64,000 nucleotides of DNA, from contig CAVWPS010000001.1 in the NCBI GenBank assembly GCA_963756975.1, forward strand, positions 1,054,001 through 1,118,000, in the 5' to 3' direction. The position numbers were made by a program, and so were the translations under genes. Source of the DNA: CAVRQM01 sp963756975 (GTDB lineage: Bacteria > Pseudomonadota > Alphaproteobacteria > Acetobacterales > Acetobacteraceae). The notes beneath the pieces were generated by a model. The model searched no databases, was not told the DNA's origin, and worked only from the letters and a program-made list of their open reading frames with translations. Shown in pieces: positions 8,078 through 16,294 of this stretch (positions within the stretch are counted from its first letter, which is position 1; every line of letters begins with the position of its first letter).

Positions 8078-9202
8078 TCAGACCCGCCCGACGAGCCCGG
8101 CTACCCAATGGAACAGCCCCATGCGGGACAGATCGTTGACGGTGATGAAGATGAACAGTGCCGCGATCGCCGCCACACCGGCACGCAGGCTGTAATCCAG
8201 TGCCCGCGGCGGCAGCGGCCGGCCCCGGATCGCCTCGGCCAAAAAGAACAGCAGGTGGCCGCCGTCCAGCACCGGAATCGGGAACAGGTTCAGCAGCCCC
8301 AGATTGACCGACAGCAGCGCGATCAGCCCGATCAGGCTGGTGACGCCCTCGGCCGCGAACTGCCCGGAGAGCTGGGCGATCCGGACCGGCCCGCCGAGCT
8401 CACGAACCGAAACCCGGCCGGTGATCACCTGCCACACGCCGTCGAGCGTGCCGACGGTCACATTCCATGTCCGCGCCAGCCCGTCCGGGACCGCTTGCGC
8501 CCAGCCGACCGGCTCGATCCGGCTCGCACTCAGCGCCACGCCGAGACGCCCGATCCGCTTCGCGCCGTCACCCTCGGCACGCGGCGTCGCGGTCAGCGGC
8601 AGATCGGCGTCGCCCCGGTGCACCGTAAGTGCCAGCGCCTTGTCGGGGTTGGCCGAGACGATGCGGATCACGTCGGTCACGGTCGGCGTCGCGACCCCGT
8701 CGATCGTGTCGATCCGGTCGCCAATCCGCAGGCCGGCGGTGGCGGCGGCGCCATTGGCCGACACCTCGGACACCAGCGGCGTCGGCAATGGGATCACGCG
8801 GCCGACCGCGCCGAACAGGCCGATGAACAGGACCGCCGCCAACAGGAAGTTCGCGATCGGCCCGGCGGCGATGACGAACGCCCGCGCGGCGACCCGCTGC
8901 TCGTGGAACGTCTTGCCGGGAATCCAGGCGGCTTTCACGTCCGCCCCCGCCTCGGTCGGCTGCTCCTGCCCGTGCAGCTTCACGTAACCGCCCAGCGGCA
9001 GCCACGCGATCCGCCACTCGCAGCCACGCCGGTCGGTCCATTTCACCACCGGATTGCCGAACCCGATGGAGAACGCCTCGACATGAACCCCGACCGCGCG
9101 GGCGGCGAGGTAGTGGCCGAGTTCGTGGATGAACACCAGGATGCCGAGGGCGATGACGAACGGCACGATCGAGCTGAGCGGCGCGGGCAGGAAATCGAAC
9201 AC
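8078..9202 (-). CDS. rseP: RseP-family site-2 intramembrane metalloprotease
   Basis: Inner-membrane zinc protease that cleaves transmembrane segments, typically of anti-sigma factors and remnant signal peptides. The zinc motif is HELGH (residues 26-30) in the first membrane segment. The second motif is NLFPIPVLDGGHL near the C-terminus. One PDZ domain lies between (around GLRIGDRIDTIDGVA). The 374-residue length fits the alphaproteobacterial form with one PDZ rather than two. It starts with GTG at 9202, with no clear Shine-Dalgarno. It is flanked by dxr and bamA. Confidence 0.95.
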   Translation of the reverse strand: MFDFLPAPLSSIVPFVIALGILVFIHELGHYLAARAVGVHVEAFSIGFGNPVVKWTDRRGCEWRIAWLPLGGYVKLHGQEQPTEAGADVKAAWIPGKTFHEQRVAARAFVIAAGPIANFLLAAVLFIGLFGAVGRVIPLPTPLVSEVSANGAAATAGLRIGDRIDTIDGVATPTVTDVIRIVSANPDKALALTVHRGDADLPLTATPRAEGDGAKRIGRLGVALSASRIEPVGWAQAVPDGLARTWNVTVGTLDGVWQVITGRVSVRELGGPVRIAQLSGQFAAEGVTSLIGLIALLSVNLGLLNLFPIPVLDGGHLLFFLAEAIRGRPLPPRALDYSLRAGVAAIAALFIFITVNDLSRMGLFHWVAGLVGRV

Positions 9203-9242
9203 GAGCTAAAATCCCGGTTTGAGGAGGTCGCGCTGAAGACGG

Positions 9243-10427
9243 TCAGGCCGCGTCCCGGCCCCGCCGATCCGCTTGTGCGTCACATAGGCGCGCGGCAAGC
9301 CGCCTGCCATCGGCATCGGCGGCGATCACGTCGTCCAGGCCTAAAACCTGGGTAACCCCGGCCTCGTCCAGCACCGCCGCGCAGATGTCGACGATGTCCA
9401 GAAAGCCGATCCGCCGGTCGAGGAACGCCTGCACCGCGACCTCGTTGGCCGCACTCAGCAACGCGGGGGCCGTGCCGCCCGCGATCAGCGCGTCGCGTGC
9501 CAGCACCAGCGCCGGAAACCGGTCGAGGTCGGGCGCGTCGAAATCGAGCCGCCCGACCCGGGCCAGATCGAGCCGCGGGGCCGCCGTGTCGAGCCGCGCG
9601 GGCCAGCCGAGCGTGTGCGCGATCGGCACCCGCATGTCCGGACTGCCGAGCTGCGCGATGACCGAGCCGTCCGCGTAGTGCACCAGCCCGTGCACCACCG
9701 ATTGCGGGTGCACCAGCACGCCGATCCGCTCGCTGCCCATGCCGAACAGCCGCGCCGCCTCGATCAGCTCCAGCCCCTTGTTCATCATCGTGGCGCTGTC
9801 GATCGAAATTTTGGCGCCCATCGACCACACCGGGTGCTTCAGCGCCTGCTCCGGCCGTGCGACCCGCATCTCCTCGCGGGTGGCGGTGCGGAACGGGCCG
9901 CCGGACGCGGTCAGCGTGATCCGCTCCACGGCTCCGTGGTTGCCGTCCGCCATGCTCTGGAAGATCGCGTTGTGCTCGCTGTCGACCGGCAGCAGCGTCG
10001 CCCCGTGCGCCCGGACGGCGGCCAGCATCGTGTCGCCGGCGCAGACCAGCGCCTCCTTGTTGGCCAGCGCCACCGTGCGCCCGAGCGTGATCGCGGCCAG
10101 CGTCGGTGCCAGTCCGGCCGCCCCGGTGATCGCGGCCATGGTCCAGTCGACCGGCCGCGACGCGGCTTCCACGATCGCCTCCGGCCCGGCCGCCGCCTCG
10201 ACTCCGCTTCCGGCCAGCGCGTCCCGCAACGCCGGCAGGCACGCCGGATCGGACACGACGGCGATCTCGGCCCCATGCGCCCGCGCCTGCCGGGCCAGCA
10301 GATCGACATTCCGCCCCGCCACCAGCGCCCGCACGGAAAACCGCTCGCCAGCGTCGGCGATCAGGCTCAGCGTCTGGCTGCCGATGCTGCCGGTCGAACC
10401 CAGCACCGAAATCGTCCGCCGCGTCAT
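9243..10427 (-). CDS. dxr: 1-deoxy-D-xylulose 5-phosphate reductoisomerase
   Basis: Second enzyme of the MEP isoprenoid pathway: NADPH-dependent conversion of DXP to MEP. The N-terminal NADPH site is SVLGSTGSIGSQTL. The metal and substrate segment includes LLPVDSEHNAIFQ (family Asp-Ser-Glu) and SMGAKISIDSATMMNKGLE. The ATG at 10427 overlaps the cdsA stop (ATGA), which I prefer to an upstream ATG lying within cdsA. That gives 394 residues, normal for the family. Its product feeds UppS, two genes upstream. Confidence 0.95.
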   Translation of the reverse strand: MTRRTISVLGSTGSIGSQTLSLIADAGERFSVRALVAGRNVDLLARQARAHGAEIAVVSDPACLPALRDALAGSGVEAAAGPEAIVEAASRPVDWTMAAITGAAGLAPTLAAITLGRTVALANKEALVCAGDTMLAAVRAHGATLLPVDSEHNAIFQSMADGNHGAVERITLTASGGPFRTATREEMRVARPEQALKHPVWSMGAKISIDSATMMNKGLELIEAARLFGMGSERIGVLVHPQSVVHGLVHYADGSVIAQLGSPDMRVPIAHTLGWPARLDTAAPRLDLARVGRLDFDAPDLDRFPALVLARDALIAGGTAPALLSAANEVAVQAFLDRRIGFLDIVDICAAVLDEAGVTQVLGLDDVIAADADGRRLAARLCDAQADRRGRDAA

Positions 10428-11149
10428 CGCCATACGCCCCACACCACCTGACCCTGCCCCGCCGCCATCGCCAACACGGCCGCCACCGGGGCCGCGATCA
10501 GCATTCCGTCCAGCCGGTCCAGCACGCCGCCATGCCCGGGGATCAACCCGCCACTATCCTTGACGCCCAGCGCCCGCTTGATCGCACTCTCCAGCAGGTC
10601 GCCGCACTGCGCGGCCACCGCCAGCGCGAGCGCCGCGATAACCACGCCGGCTTCGACCACATCGCCCGACCACCACACAACAACCACCCCGGCGATCGCC
10701 GCCGCGACCAGGCCGCCGACGGCACCGCTCCATGTCTTGCCGGGCGAAATCGCCGGCGCCATCCGGGGTCCGCCGACCAGCCGTCCGATGGCGAACGCGC
10801 CGATGTCGCTGCCCCAGACCGCCGCGATCAGGAACAGCGTGTCGCGCAGCCCGACATCCGGCCGCCCCCGCAGCCACACCAGCGCCACGGCGGCACATCC
10901 CAGATACGGAACGCCGGCCGCCAGCATCCCGAGCCGTCCCGGCACCGACATCACCTGCGCGGTCAGCCCGAGCCACTCGGCCGCCAGCAGCACCGCACTG
11001 AGGGCGATGAGTGCGACGAACACCAGTCCGCCGGCCCACACGGCCAGCAATGCCAACGGTCCGAGCACCAGGGCCGAGAGCGTCCGCAACCGCAATTCCC
11101 GCGACGGCCACGACACCGGTCCGGTATGGGGCTCAGCGTGGCCGGACAC
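10424..11149 (-). CDS. cdsA: Phosphatidate cytidylyltransferase
   Basis: Integral-membrane enzyme making CDP-diacylglycerol from CTP and phosphatidate. The C-terminal family signature is complete: SAIKRALGVKDSGGLIPGHG followed by GVLDRLDG. There are about seven hydrophobic segments. A GTG at 11149 overlapping the uppS 3' end gives 241 residues. A GTG at 11116 is an alternative. Further upstream the frame is antisense-like to uppS. It ends overlapping dxr. Confidence 0.93.
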   Translation of the reverse strand: MSGHAEPHTGPVSWPSRELRLRTLSALVLGPLALLAVWAGGLVFVALIALSAVLLAAEWLGLTAQVMSVPGRLGMLAAGVPYLGCAAVALVWLRGRPDVGLRDTLFLIAAVWGSDIGAFAIGRLVGGPRMAPAISPGKTWSGAVGGLVAAAIAGVVVVWWSGDVVEAGVVIAALALAVAAQCGDLLESAIKRALGVKDSGGLIPGHGGVLDRLDGMLIAAPVAAVLAMAAGQGQVVWGVWR

Positions 11150-11897
11150 CGAACCTCCGGTCGCGCCGGGCGAACGCGGCCAGGGCGGCGGCCAGATCGT
11201 CGGCGCTGAAATCGGGCCACAGCACATCGAGGAACACGAACTCGGCGTAGGCGGACTCCCACAGCAGGAAATTCGACAGCCGCTGCTCGCCGCTGGTCCG
11301 CACGATCAAATCCGGATCGGGGATTCCGGCGGTCGACAGCCGCGTGGCGAAACTCGCCTCGTCGATCCGCGCCGGATCGAGCCGCCCTTCCGCCACCGCG
11401 ACCGCCGCCGCCCGCGCCGCCGCGACGATGTCCGCCCGCCCGCCGTACGACAGCGCCACCGTCACGTTCAGCCGCGTGTTGCCGGCGGTCGTGGCCTCCG
11501 CCTGCTCCAGATCGCGCCTCAAGTCGCCGTCGAACCGGGCGCGGTCGCCGATGAAGCGCAGCCGCACGCCCTCCCGCGCCATCGCCGCCACTTCGGAGCG
11601 GATGTAGTGGCGCAGCAGCCCGGTCAGATCGAGCACCTCGTCGGCCGGCCGCCGCCAGTTCTCGCTGCTGAACGCATACAGCGTGAGCCAGCCGACGCCT
11701 TGGGCCACCGCCGCCTCGATCGTCCGGCGCACCGCGTGCACGCCCGCCCGATGCCCGGCCACGCGCGGCAGGCCCCGCGCCGCGGCCCAGCGGCCGTTGC
11801 CGTCCATGATGATGGCGACGTGATCCGCCCGCCGCGCGCCGTCGCCGGCCTCGTCGGTCGGGCACGCCACGGCGCTGACGGGAACCGGTGCCGCCAT
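11133..11897 (-). CDS. uppS: Undecaprenyl diphosphate synthase
   Basis: cis-Prenyltransferase that makes the C55 carrier for peptidoglycan and O-antigen precursors. Diagnostic segments are HVAIIMDGNGRWAAARGLPR (catalytic Asp32), TLYAFSSENWRRP and DLIVRTSGEQRLSNFLLWES. The 254-residue length is normal. Its ATG lies one base after the frr stop region, and its 3' end overlaps cdsA. About 20 extra residues precede the catalytic core. Confidence 0.96.
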   Translation of the reverse strand: MAAPVPVSAVACPTDEAGDGARRADHVAIIMDGNGRWAAARGLPRVAGHRAGVHAVRRTIEAAVAQGVGWLTLYAFSSENWRRPADEVLDLTGLLRHYIRSEVAAMAREGVRLRFIGDRARFDGDLRRDLEQAEATTAGNTRLNVTVALSYGGRADIVAAARAAAVAVAEGRLDPARIDEASFATRLSTAGIPDPDLIVRTSGEQRLSNFLLWESAYAEFVFLDVLWPDFSADDLAAALAAFARRDRRFGVRPR

Positions 11898-11898
11898 C

Positions 11899-12465
11899 TC
11901 AGACCTGCTTGATCTCGCGGTCCTTGTCGGCGAGCTGCTCGTCGATCTTGCGGATATAGCCGTCGGTCAGCTTCTGCACCTCGTCGGTCCAGCCCTTGCT
12001 CTCATCCTGGCCGACGATCTTCTTCGTCTCGGCCGCCTTGATCTGCTCCATCCCGTCGCGCCGCACGCCGCGCACCGAAATCTTCGCCCCCTCCGCGTAG
12101 CGCCCGGCCGCCTTGGACAGCTCGGTCCGCCGCTCGCCGGTCAGCATCGGGATCGGCACCCGCACCAGCTGCCCGTCCGCCGACGGGTTGAGCCCGAGTC
12201 CCGCGTCGCGAATGCCCCGCTCGACCGCGCCGACCAGGCTGCGATCCCAAACCTGCACGGTCAGCATCCGCGCCTCGGGCACGGCGATGTTGGCGACCTG
12301 GGTGAGCGGCACCTCGGTCCCGTAGGCCTCGACCCGGACCGGCTCCAGCAGCGCCGGGCTGGCACGGCCCGAGCGCAGTCCGGCAAACTCCCGCCGCAGC
12401 GTCTCGAGCGCGCCGTCCATTCGGCGTGTGAGGTCGGTCTTCAGGCTCGGAAGGTCGGTCGCCAC
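11899..12465 (-). CDS. frr: Ribosome recycling factor
   Basis: Splits the post-termination ribosome together with EF-G. Family features are LRSGRASPALLEPVRVEAYG and the C-terminal helix ending LADKDREIKQV. GTG at 12465 has AGGAG eight bases upstream. A GTG at 12474 would sit directly on that Shine-Dalgarno, so the inner start (188 residues) is preferred. It normally follows pyrH. Here about 5.8 kb of other genes intervene. Confidence 0.95.
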   Translation of the reverse strand: MATDLPSLKTDLTRRMDGALETLRREFAGLRSGRASPALLEPVRVEAYGTEVPLTQVANIAVPEARMLTVQVWDRSLVGAVERGIRDAGLGLNPSADGQLVRVPIPMLTGERRTELSKAAGRYAEGAKISVRGVRRDGMEQIKAAETKKIVGQDESKGWTDEVQKLTDGYIRKIDEQLADKDREIKQV

Positions 12466-12567
12466 GTTGGGCACTCCTGAACGGCGGTCGGAATTTTGTG
12501 ACCGCAGTATGCGCCGAGGGCGGCGGACGGCGCTAGGTGGCGGCGTTCAGGGTGCGAGAGTGCGAGA

Positions 12568-12596
12568 GGGGCAACGGCATTGGATGCCATCGCCCC
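12568..12596 (-). terminator. Hairpin downstream of the alpha/beta hydrolase gene
   Basis: GGGGC-AAC-GGCAT-TGG-ATGCC-ATC-GCCCC forms a strong stem-loop in the 160-base gap between the hydrolase stop and frr. There is no good T-run on the minus strand, so it may be a Rho-dependent or weak terminator. The rest of the gap holds a short direct repeat (GTGCGAGA twice) and presumably the frr promoter. No gene is seen there. Confidence 0.35.
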
Positions 12597-12625
12597 CGGT
12601 CGATCAGCTTGCGGTGGCAGGCTCC

Positions 12626-13555
12626 TCAGTCACCGCTGGGCCGAAGGTGCGCATTCTGCGCCTGGTCCAAGTCCATCGAGCACTTCTTCGGCTCCGTCCG
12701 TCCGAAAACCGCCTTGATCTCGGTCGCGACCTGCTGGCGGGTTTCGTCGAGCACGAAATGGCCGGCATCGAGCCAGATCAGCTTCGCTTCCGGCAAATCG
12801 TTCAGGTATGCCCGCGCGCCCGCCGGGATGAAGAACGGGTCCCTCTCTCCCCACACGATCAGCGTCTTCGGCCGATGCGTGCGAAAGCCCGCCTGCCATT
12901 CCGGGTAGAGCGCGATGTTGGTTTTGTAGTTTTCGAGCAGATCGACCTGATAATCCTGCGTGCCGGGGCGATCGAGGAACGCCTGATCCAGCACCCAATT
13001 ATCCGGATTGATCGCCTCCGGATCCTTCGCGCCGACCGTCCAGTGGAACTTGGTGCCTTCGGGTCCGATGAACTCGCGGGCGGCCTTTTCGGTCTCCGGC
13101 GTGCGCTTTTCCCACAGCGGCAGGAGCGCTTTCTTGGGCGCGTCGCCGACACCCTCCATGTAGGCGTTGGCGTTCTGGATGATGAAACCGGCCACCCGCT
13201 CGGGGCGATGCGTGAACAGGCGGAACCCGACGGGGCCGCCGTAATCCTGCATATACAGCAGGTACGAGGTCAGTCCGAGCACATCGACCAAGCCCGCGAC
13301 ATGGGCCGCCAGATTGTCGAACGTGTAGTCGAAAATCGCCCGCGACGGCGCGTCCGAGTGACCGAACCCGACATAATCGGGGGCGATCAGATGAAACTGG
13401 TCGGCGAGCATGGGCATGAGGTCGCGAAACATCTGGCTGCTGGTCGGCAGGCCATGGAGCAACAGGATAGTCTGCTTGGCCGGGTCGCCCGCCTCCCGGT
13501 AGAAAATCCTCTGGCCGTTCACGACCGCATATCGGTGGTGGGTGAGATTGGTCAT
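12626..13555 (-). CDS. Alpha/beta hydrolase, haloalkane dehalogenase/epoxide hydrolase-like
   Basis: Cytoplasmic alpha/beta-fold hydrolase of 309 residues. The oxyanion turn is LLLHGLPTSSQ. The nucleophile elbow LYMQDYGGPVGF carries Asp104, not Ser. The acid is probably Asp239 (VWGERDPFF) and the base His266 (LDAGHFVLDE). An Asp nucleophile is typical of haloalkane dehalogenases and epoxide hydrolases, but the substrate cannot be told. I start at the second ATG (13555), with AGAGGG nine bases upstream; an ATG at 13564 is too close to that site. It is divergent from the LysR gene 127 bases away, which suggests control by that regulator. Confidence 0.85.
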   Translation of the reverse strand: MTNLTHHRYAVVNGQRIFYREAGDPAKQTILLLHGLPTSSQMFRDLMPMLADQFHLIAPDYVGFGHSDAPSRAIFDYTFDNLAAHVAGLVDVLGLTSYLLYMQDYGGPVGFRLFTHRPERVAGFIIQNANAYMEGVGDAPKKALLPLWEKRTPETEKAAREFIGPEGTKFHWTVGAKDPEAINPDNWVLDQAFLDRPGTQDYQVDLLENYKTNIALYPEWQAGFRTHRPKTLIVWGERDPFFIPAGARAYLNDLPEAKLIWLDAGHFVLDETRQQVATEIKAVFGRTEPKKCSMDLDQAQNAHLRPSGD

Positions 13556-13681
13556 CGCTCGCATCCCTCTCTTCGCGGCTTTGGGCGATTGTGCCGTAGC
13601 CCTGATGCTTACTTCGGCCTTTCGGAATGCCGCGGGCAGACGGTAGTATCGGGAAGCGACCTCTCATAATCCGGAAGGCTC

Positions 13682-14587
13682 ATGGACCGCTTCGATGCCA
13701 TGTCCCTGCTGCTCTCGGCGGTGGACAGCGGCAGTTTGTCCAAGGCGAGCCGAACGCTCGGCCTACCGCTTGCGACCGTCAGTCGCAGGGTGGCCGAGCT
13801 CGAAACCCATCTGGGTGCCACGCTGCTCATCCGGTCGGCCAAGGGCCTGGATCTCACACCTGCGGGGCGCAGCTACGTCAGCGCCGCCAAGGCGATCCTG
13901 GAACAGCTAGCCGAGGCGGAGCGCGCCGCCGCCGGTGAATACTCCGAGCCGAAAGGCGACCTGGTGGTGACGGCGCCGGTCATGTTCGGCCGCCTGCACG
14001 TCCTGCCCGTGGTGATGCGCTTCCTCGGCGCCTTCCCCGAAATCGGCACCGATCTCGTGCTCACGGACCGGGTCACGCATTTTCTGGACGACCAGGTCGA
14101 CGTCGCACTGCGGATCGGCGCGCTGCCCGATAGCGGCCTCATCGCCACGCATCTCGGCACGGTGCGCCGCGTCGTCTGCGCGAGCCCCGGCTACCTCGCG
14201 GGACACGGAGAGCCCGCGACGCCCGACGCCTTGGCGCAACATCGCGTGGTGTCGTTCGACAGCGTGTCCTTGCCCACGACCTGGGCTTTCGAAAGTGGCG
14301 GCGTCGAGACGAGCACCACATTCCGCTCCCGCCTCGGCGTGAACACCATCGAGGCGTCGATCGACGCCGGGCTGGCCGGTGCGGGCCTGGTCCGCGCGCT
14401 GTCGTATCAGGTGGTCGAGCATGTGCGCGCCGGCCGGCTGGCGGTCGTGCTCCGCGCGTTCGAGCCCGCGCCGTCACCCGTGCATCTGGTCTACGACAGA
14501 CAGAACCGGCTGCCGTTGAAGCAGCGCGCGTTCATCGATTTCGTCGTGCCGCTCCTGAGGGAGCGGCTGTCGGCAGCAGCGTTTTAG
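13682..14587 (+). CDS. LysR-family transcriptional regulator
   Basis: A 301-residue regulator with an N-terminal winged helix-turn-helix (about residues 1-60, including SLSKASRTLGLPLATVSRRV) and a C-terminal substrate-binding domain. The start has GGAAGG four bases upstream. The CrgA-like layout (MDRFDAMSLL at the start) is typical of LysR proteins that control a neighbouring divergent gene, here the alpha/beta hydrolase. The intergenic stretch 13556-13681 shows no operator I could define with confidence. Confidence 0.92.
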   Translation: MDRFDAMSLLLSAVDSGSLSKASRTLGLPLATVSRRVAELETHLGATLLIRSAKGLDLTPAGRSYVSAAKAILEQLAEAERAAAGEYSEPKGDLVVTAPVMFGRLHVLPVVMRFLGAFPEIGTDLVLTDRVTHFLDDQVDVALRIGALPDSGLIATHLGTVRRVVCASPGYLAGHGEPATPDALAQHRVVSFDSVSLPTTWAFESGGVETSTTFRSRLGVNTIEASIDAGLAGAGLVRALSYQVVEHVRAGRLAVVLRAFEPAPSPVHLVYDRQNRLPLKQRAFIDFVVPLLRERLSAAAF

Positions 14588-14591
14588 AATG

Positions 14592-14641
14592 GCGGTCAGC
14601 GTGCGCCACGCGAGACCCAGACGCGCGCCGAAACCGGTTTG
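14592..14641 (-). repeat. Diverged copy of the tetR 3' end
   Basis: These 50 bases match 14734-14783, inside the adjacent tetR gene, at 38 of 50 positions with no gaps. Most differences are compatible with preserved codon phase: it reads QTGFGARLGLAWRTLTA against ETGLGERLDLAYRALNA in TetR. It lies just downstream of tetR on the same strand and has no complete gene attached. It is best explained as the remnant of a second, lost tetR-type gene or an old partial duplication. Confidence 0.6.
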
Positions 14642-14702
14642 CGACCGCGCCCGGGCTGGTTCGCCGACGGACGAAGCGCCGGTCGAAGAGTCGCGACGAG
14701 GG

Positions 14703-15281
14703 CTAGTTCTCGGCGGGCGGCGTGCGGAACAGCGCGTTCAGCGCGCGATAAGCTAAATCGAGACGCTCGCCGAGACCGGTTTCCGGATCGTCCAGCCATG
14801 CGATCGTGGCGTGCCCGAAAGCAGCCATGCCGGTCCGTGCCGCGAGCGTCGCCTCCAAATCCGCAACACCGCGTGCGGTCAGTGCGGCGGCAAGCGCATC
14901 GGTCAGCGCGGTCATTTTCGCCAACTCGCGTTCACGCAGCGCGGGCGTGTTCGAGATCACCTCGTGCCGGGGCTTCGCGAACGGCCGGTTGGCTTCGAGC
15001 ATCGGCAGGACCGACCGGAATGCCCGGAACAGCGTGCCGAGCGGCCCCAGTCCGGCCGGCGCCTCGGCGATCGACGCGCTCAGCGCGGCCCGCAGGATGG
15101 CCTCGCCGTCGAACAGAACCTCCCGCTTGTCGGGGAAGTGGCGGAAGAACGTCCGCTCCGTCACGCCGGCCCGCTCGGCGATTTCGGCCGCCGTGGTCCG
15201 GTCGTACCCCCGCCCGGCGAAGAGTTCTAACGCCGACCGCTGCAGCCGGGCGCGCACATCCCCCTCGTCTCGCCCTGCCAA
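14703..15281 (-). CDS. TetR-family transcriptional regulator
   Basis: A 192-residue repressor-type protein. The N-terminal helix-turn-helix is clear: ALELFAGRGYDRTTAAEIA, then AGVTERTFFRHFPDKREVLF. The C-terminal ligand domain is unassigned. It starts at TTG 15281 with AGGAGG about five bases upstream. It is divergent from the SDR gene. Two palindromes lie 14-51 bases upstream of its start, so it probably represses both itself and the SDR. Confidence 0.92.
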   Translation of the reverse strand: MAGRDEGDVRARLQRSALELFAGRGYDRTTAAEIAERAGVTERTFFRHFPDKREVLFDGEAILRAALSASIAEAPAGLGPLGTLFRAFRSVLPMLEANRPFAKPRHEVISNTPALRERELAKMTALTDALAAALTARGVADLEATLAARTGMAAFGHATIAWLDDPETGLGERLDLAYRALNALFRTPPAEN

Positions 15282-15294
15282 ACCGCCCTCCTAT

Positions 15295-15332
15295 TGTCAG
15301 TCACTGACACGCGCCTATGTCAGGCACTGACG
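15295..15332. promoter_or_regulatory. Two tandem palindromic operators between tetR and SDR genes
   Basis: TGTCAGTCACTGACA (15295-15309) is a perfect 15-bp palindrome. TGTCAGGCACTGACG (15318-15332) is a near copy with arms TCAG/CTGA. Their centres are 23 bp apart, about two helical turns. They fill most of the 91-bp divergent intergenic region. Position and symmetry fit binding of two TetR dimers. Confidence 0.8.
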
Positions 15333-15372
15333 CGCGGGAGCACATTTGGTCCCGCCAATCGGAGGAGTCGAT

Positions 15373-16263
15373 ATGCGCGTGTTCTTGACGGGAGCGAACG
15401 GCTGGGTGGGATCGATGGTCGTCCGCGAACTGATCGCGGCGGGCCATTCCGTCGTCGGCCTGGTGCGCTCGAAGGAGAAGGGCGACCCGTTGGCCGCCGC
15501 CGGAGCGACGCCCCTTCTGGGCTCGCTGCGCGACCTGGACGTGCTCCGGGCGGGTGCCGGCGCAGCCGACGGCGTCATCCATACGGCGTTCGGCCTGGAC
15601 TTCTCGAGGATCGGCGAACTGGCCGAGGAGGACCGCGACGCGATCGAGGTCTTTGGCGAGGCGTACGCCGGGTCGGACCGGCCGATCGTCGTGACGGGCG
15701 GCTTCGGCCTGCTGCCGGCGGGGGAGACGTTCACGGAGGACGCTCGGCCACCCACGATCCCGGGGTTCCCGCGCGCGTCGGAGCAGACGGCGTTCGCGCT
15801 GGCCGAACGCGGGTTGCGGGCCGCCGTCGTCCGCCTCCCCCGCTCGGTTCACGGTGCCGGGGAGCGCCATGGCTTCGTCCCCATGCTTGCCGCATTGGCG
15901 CGCCAGAAGGGCGTCTGCGCGTATGTCGGGGGCGGCGAAAACCTTTGGCCGTCCGTGCACCGGTTGGACGCGGCGCGCGTCTTCCGCCTCGCGCTCGAAC
16001 GGGGTGCCGGGGGCGAGGCGTTTCACGCCGTAGCGGACGAGGGCGTGCCGTTCAGACTGATCGCCGAGGCGATCGGCCGGCAGGTCGGCCTGCCGGCAAC
16101 ATCGCTGACGCCCGAGCAAGCCGAGGCGCATTTCGGCGGCCTCGCGACGTGGGTGGCGGGCAACGGCCCAGCGTCCAGCGCTAGGACCAAGGCCATCCTC
16201 GGCTGGGAGCCGAACCAGCCAAACCTCATCGCCGACATCGGCCGGCCCGACTATTCCGCGTGA
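15373..16263 (+). CDS. Atypical SDR / NAD-dependent epimerase-like oxidoreductase
   Basis: A 296-residue Rossmann-fold protein with the dinucleotide motif TGANGWVG at residues 6-13. The usual catalytic Tyr-x3-Lys is not evident. Its place appears taken by PRASEQTAFALAERG, as in atypical extended SDRs, so the reaction is unknown. Further family-like segments are VVRLPRSVHG and NLWPSVHRLDAARVF. ATG at 15373 has GGAGGAG five bases upstream; an in-frame TTG at 15346 is less likely. Probably controlled by the divergent TetR. Confidence 0.85.
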   Translation: MRVFLTGANGWVGSMVVRELIAAGHSVVGLVRSKEKGDPLAAAGATPLLGSLRDLDVLRAGAGAADGVIHTAFGLDFSRIGELAEEDRDAIEVFGEAYAGSDRPIVVTGGFGLLPAGETFTEDARPPTIPGFPRASEQTAFALAERGLRAAVVRLPRSVHGAGERHGFVPMLAALARQKGVCAYVGGGENLWPSVHRLDAARVFRLALERGAGGEAFHAVADEGVPFRLIAEAIGRQVGLPATSLTPEQAEAHFGGLATWVAGNGPASSARTKAILGWEPNQPNLIADIGRPDYSA

Positions 16264-16294
16264 CGCCCGGTGAGACGCCGTCGCTCGGCGCACC

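Noticed and set aside
5860..8139. 759-codon open frame on the plus strand opposite bamA
   Set aside because: Arg/Val/Asp-rich shadow of a GC-rich gene. No family motifs, while the minus strand is plainly BamA.
14596..14799. 67-codon minus-strand open frame overlapping the tetR end
   Set aside because: No family match. The region is better explained by the diverged tetR 3' repeat.
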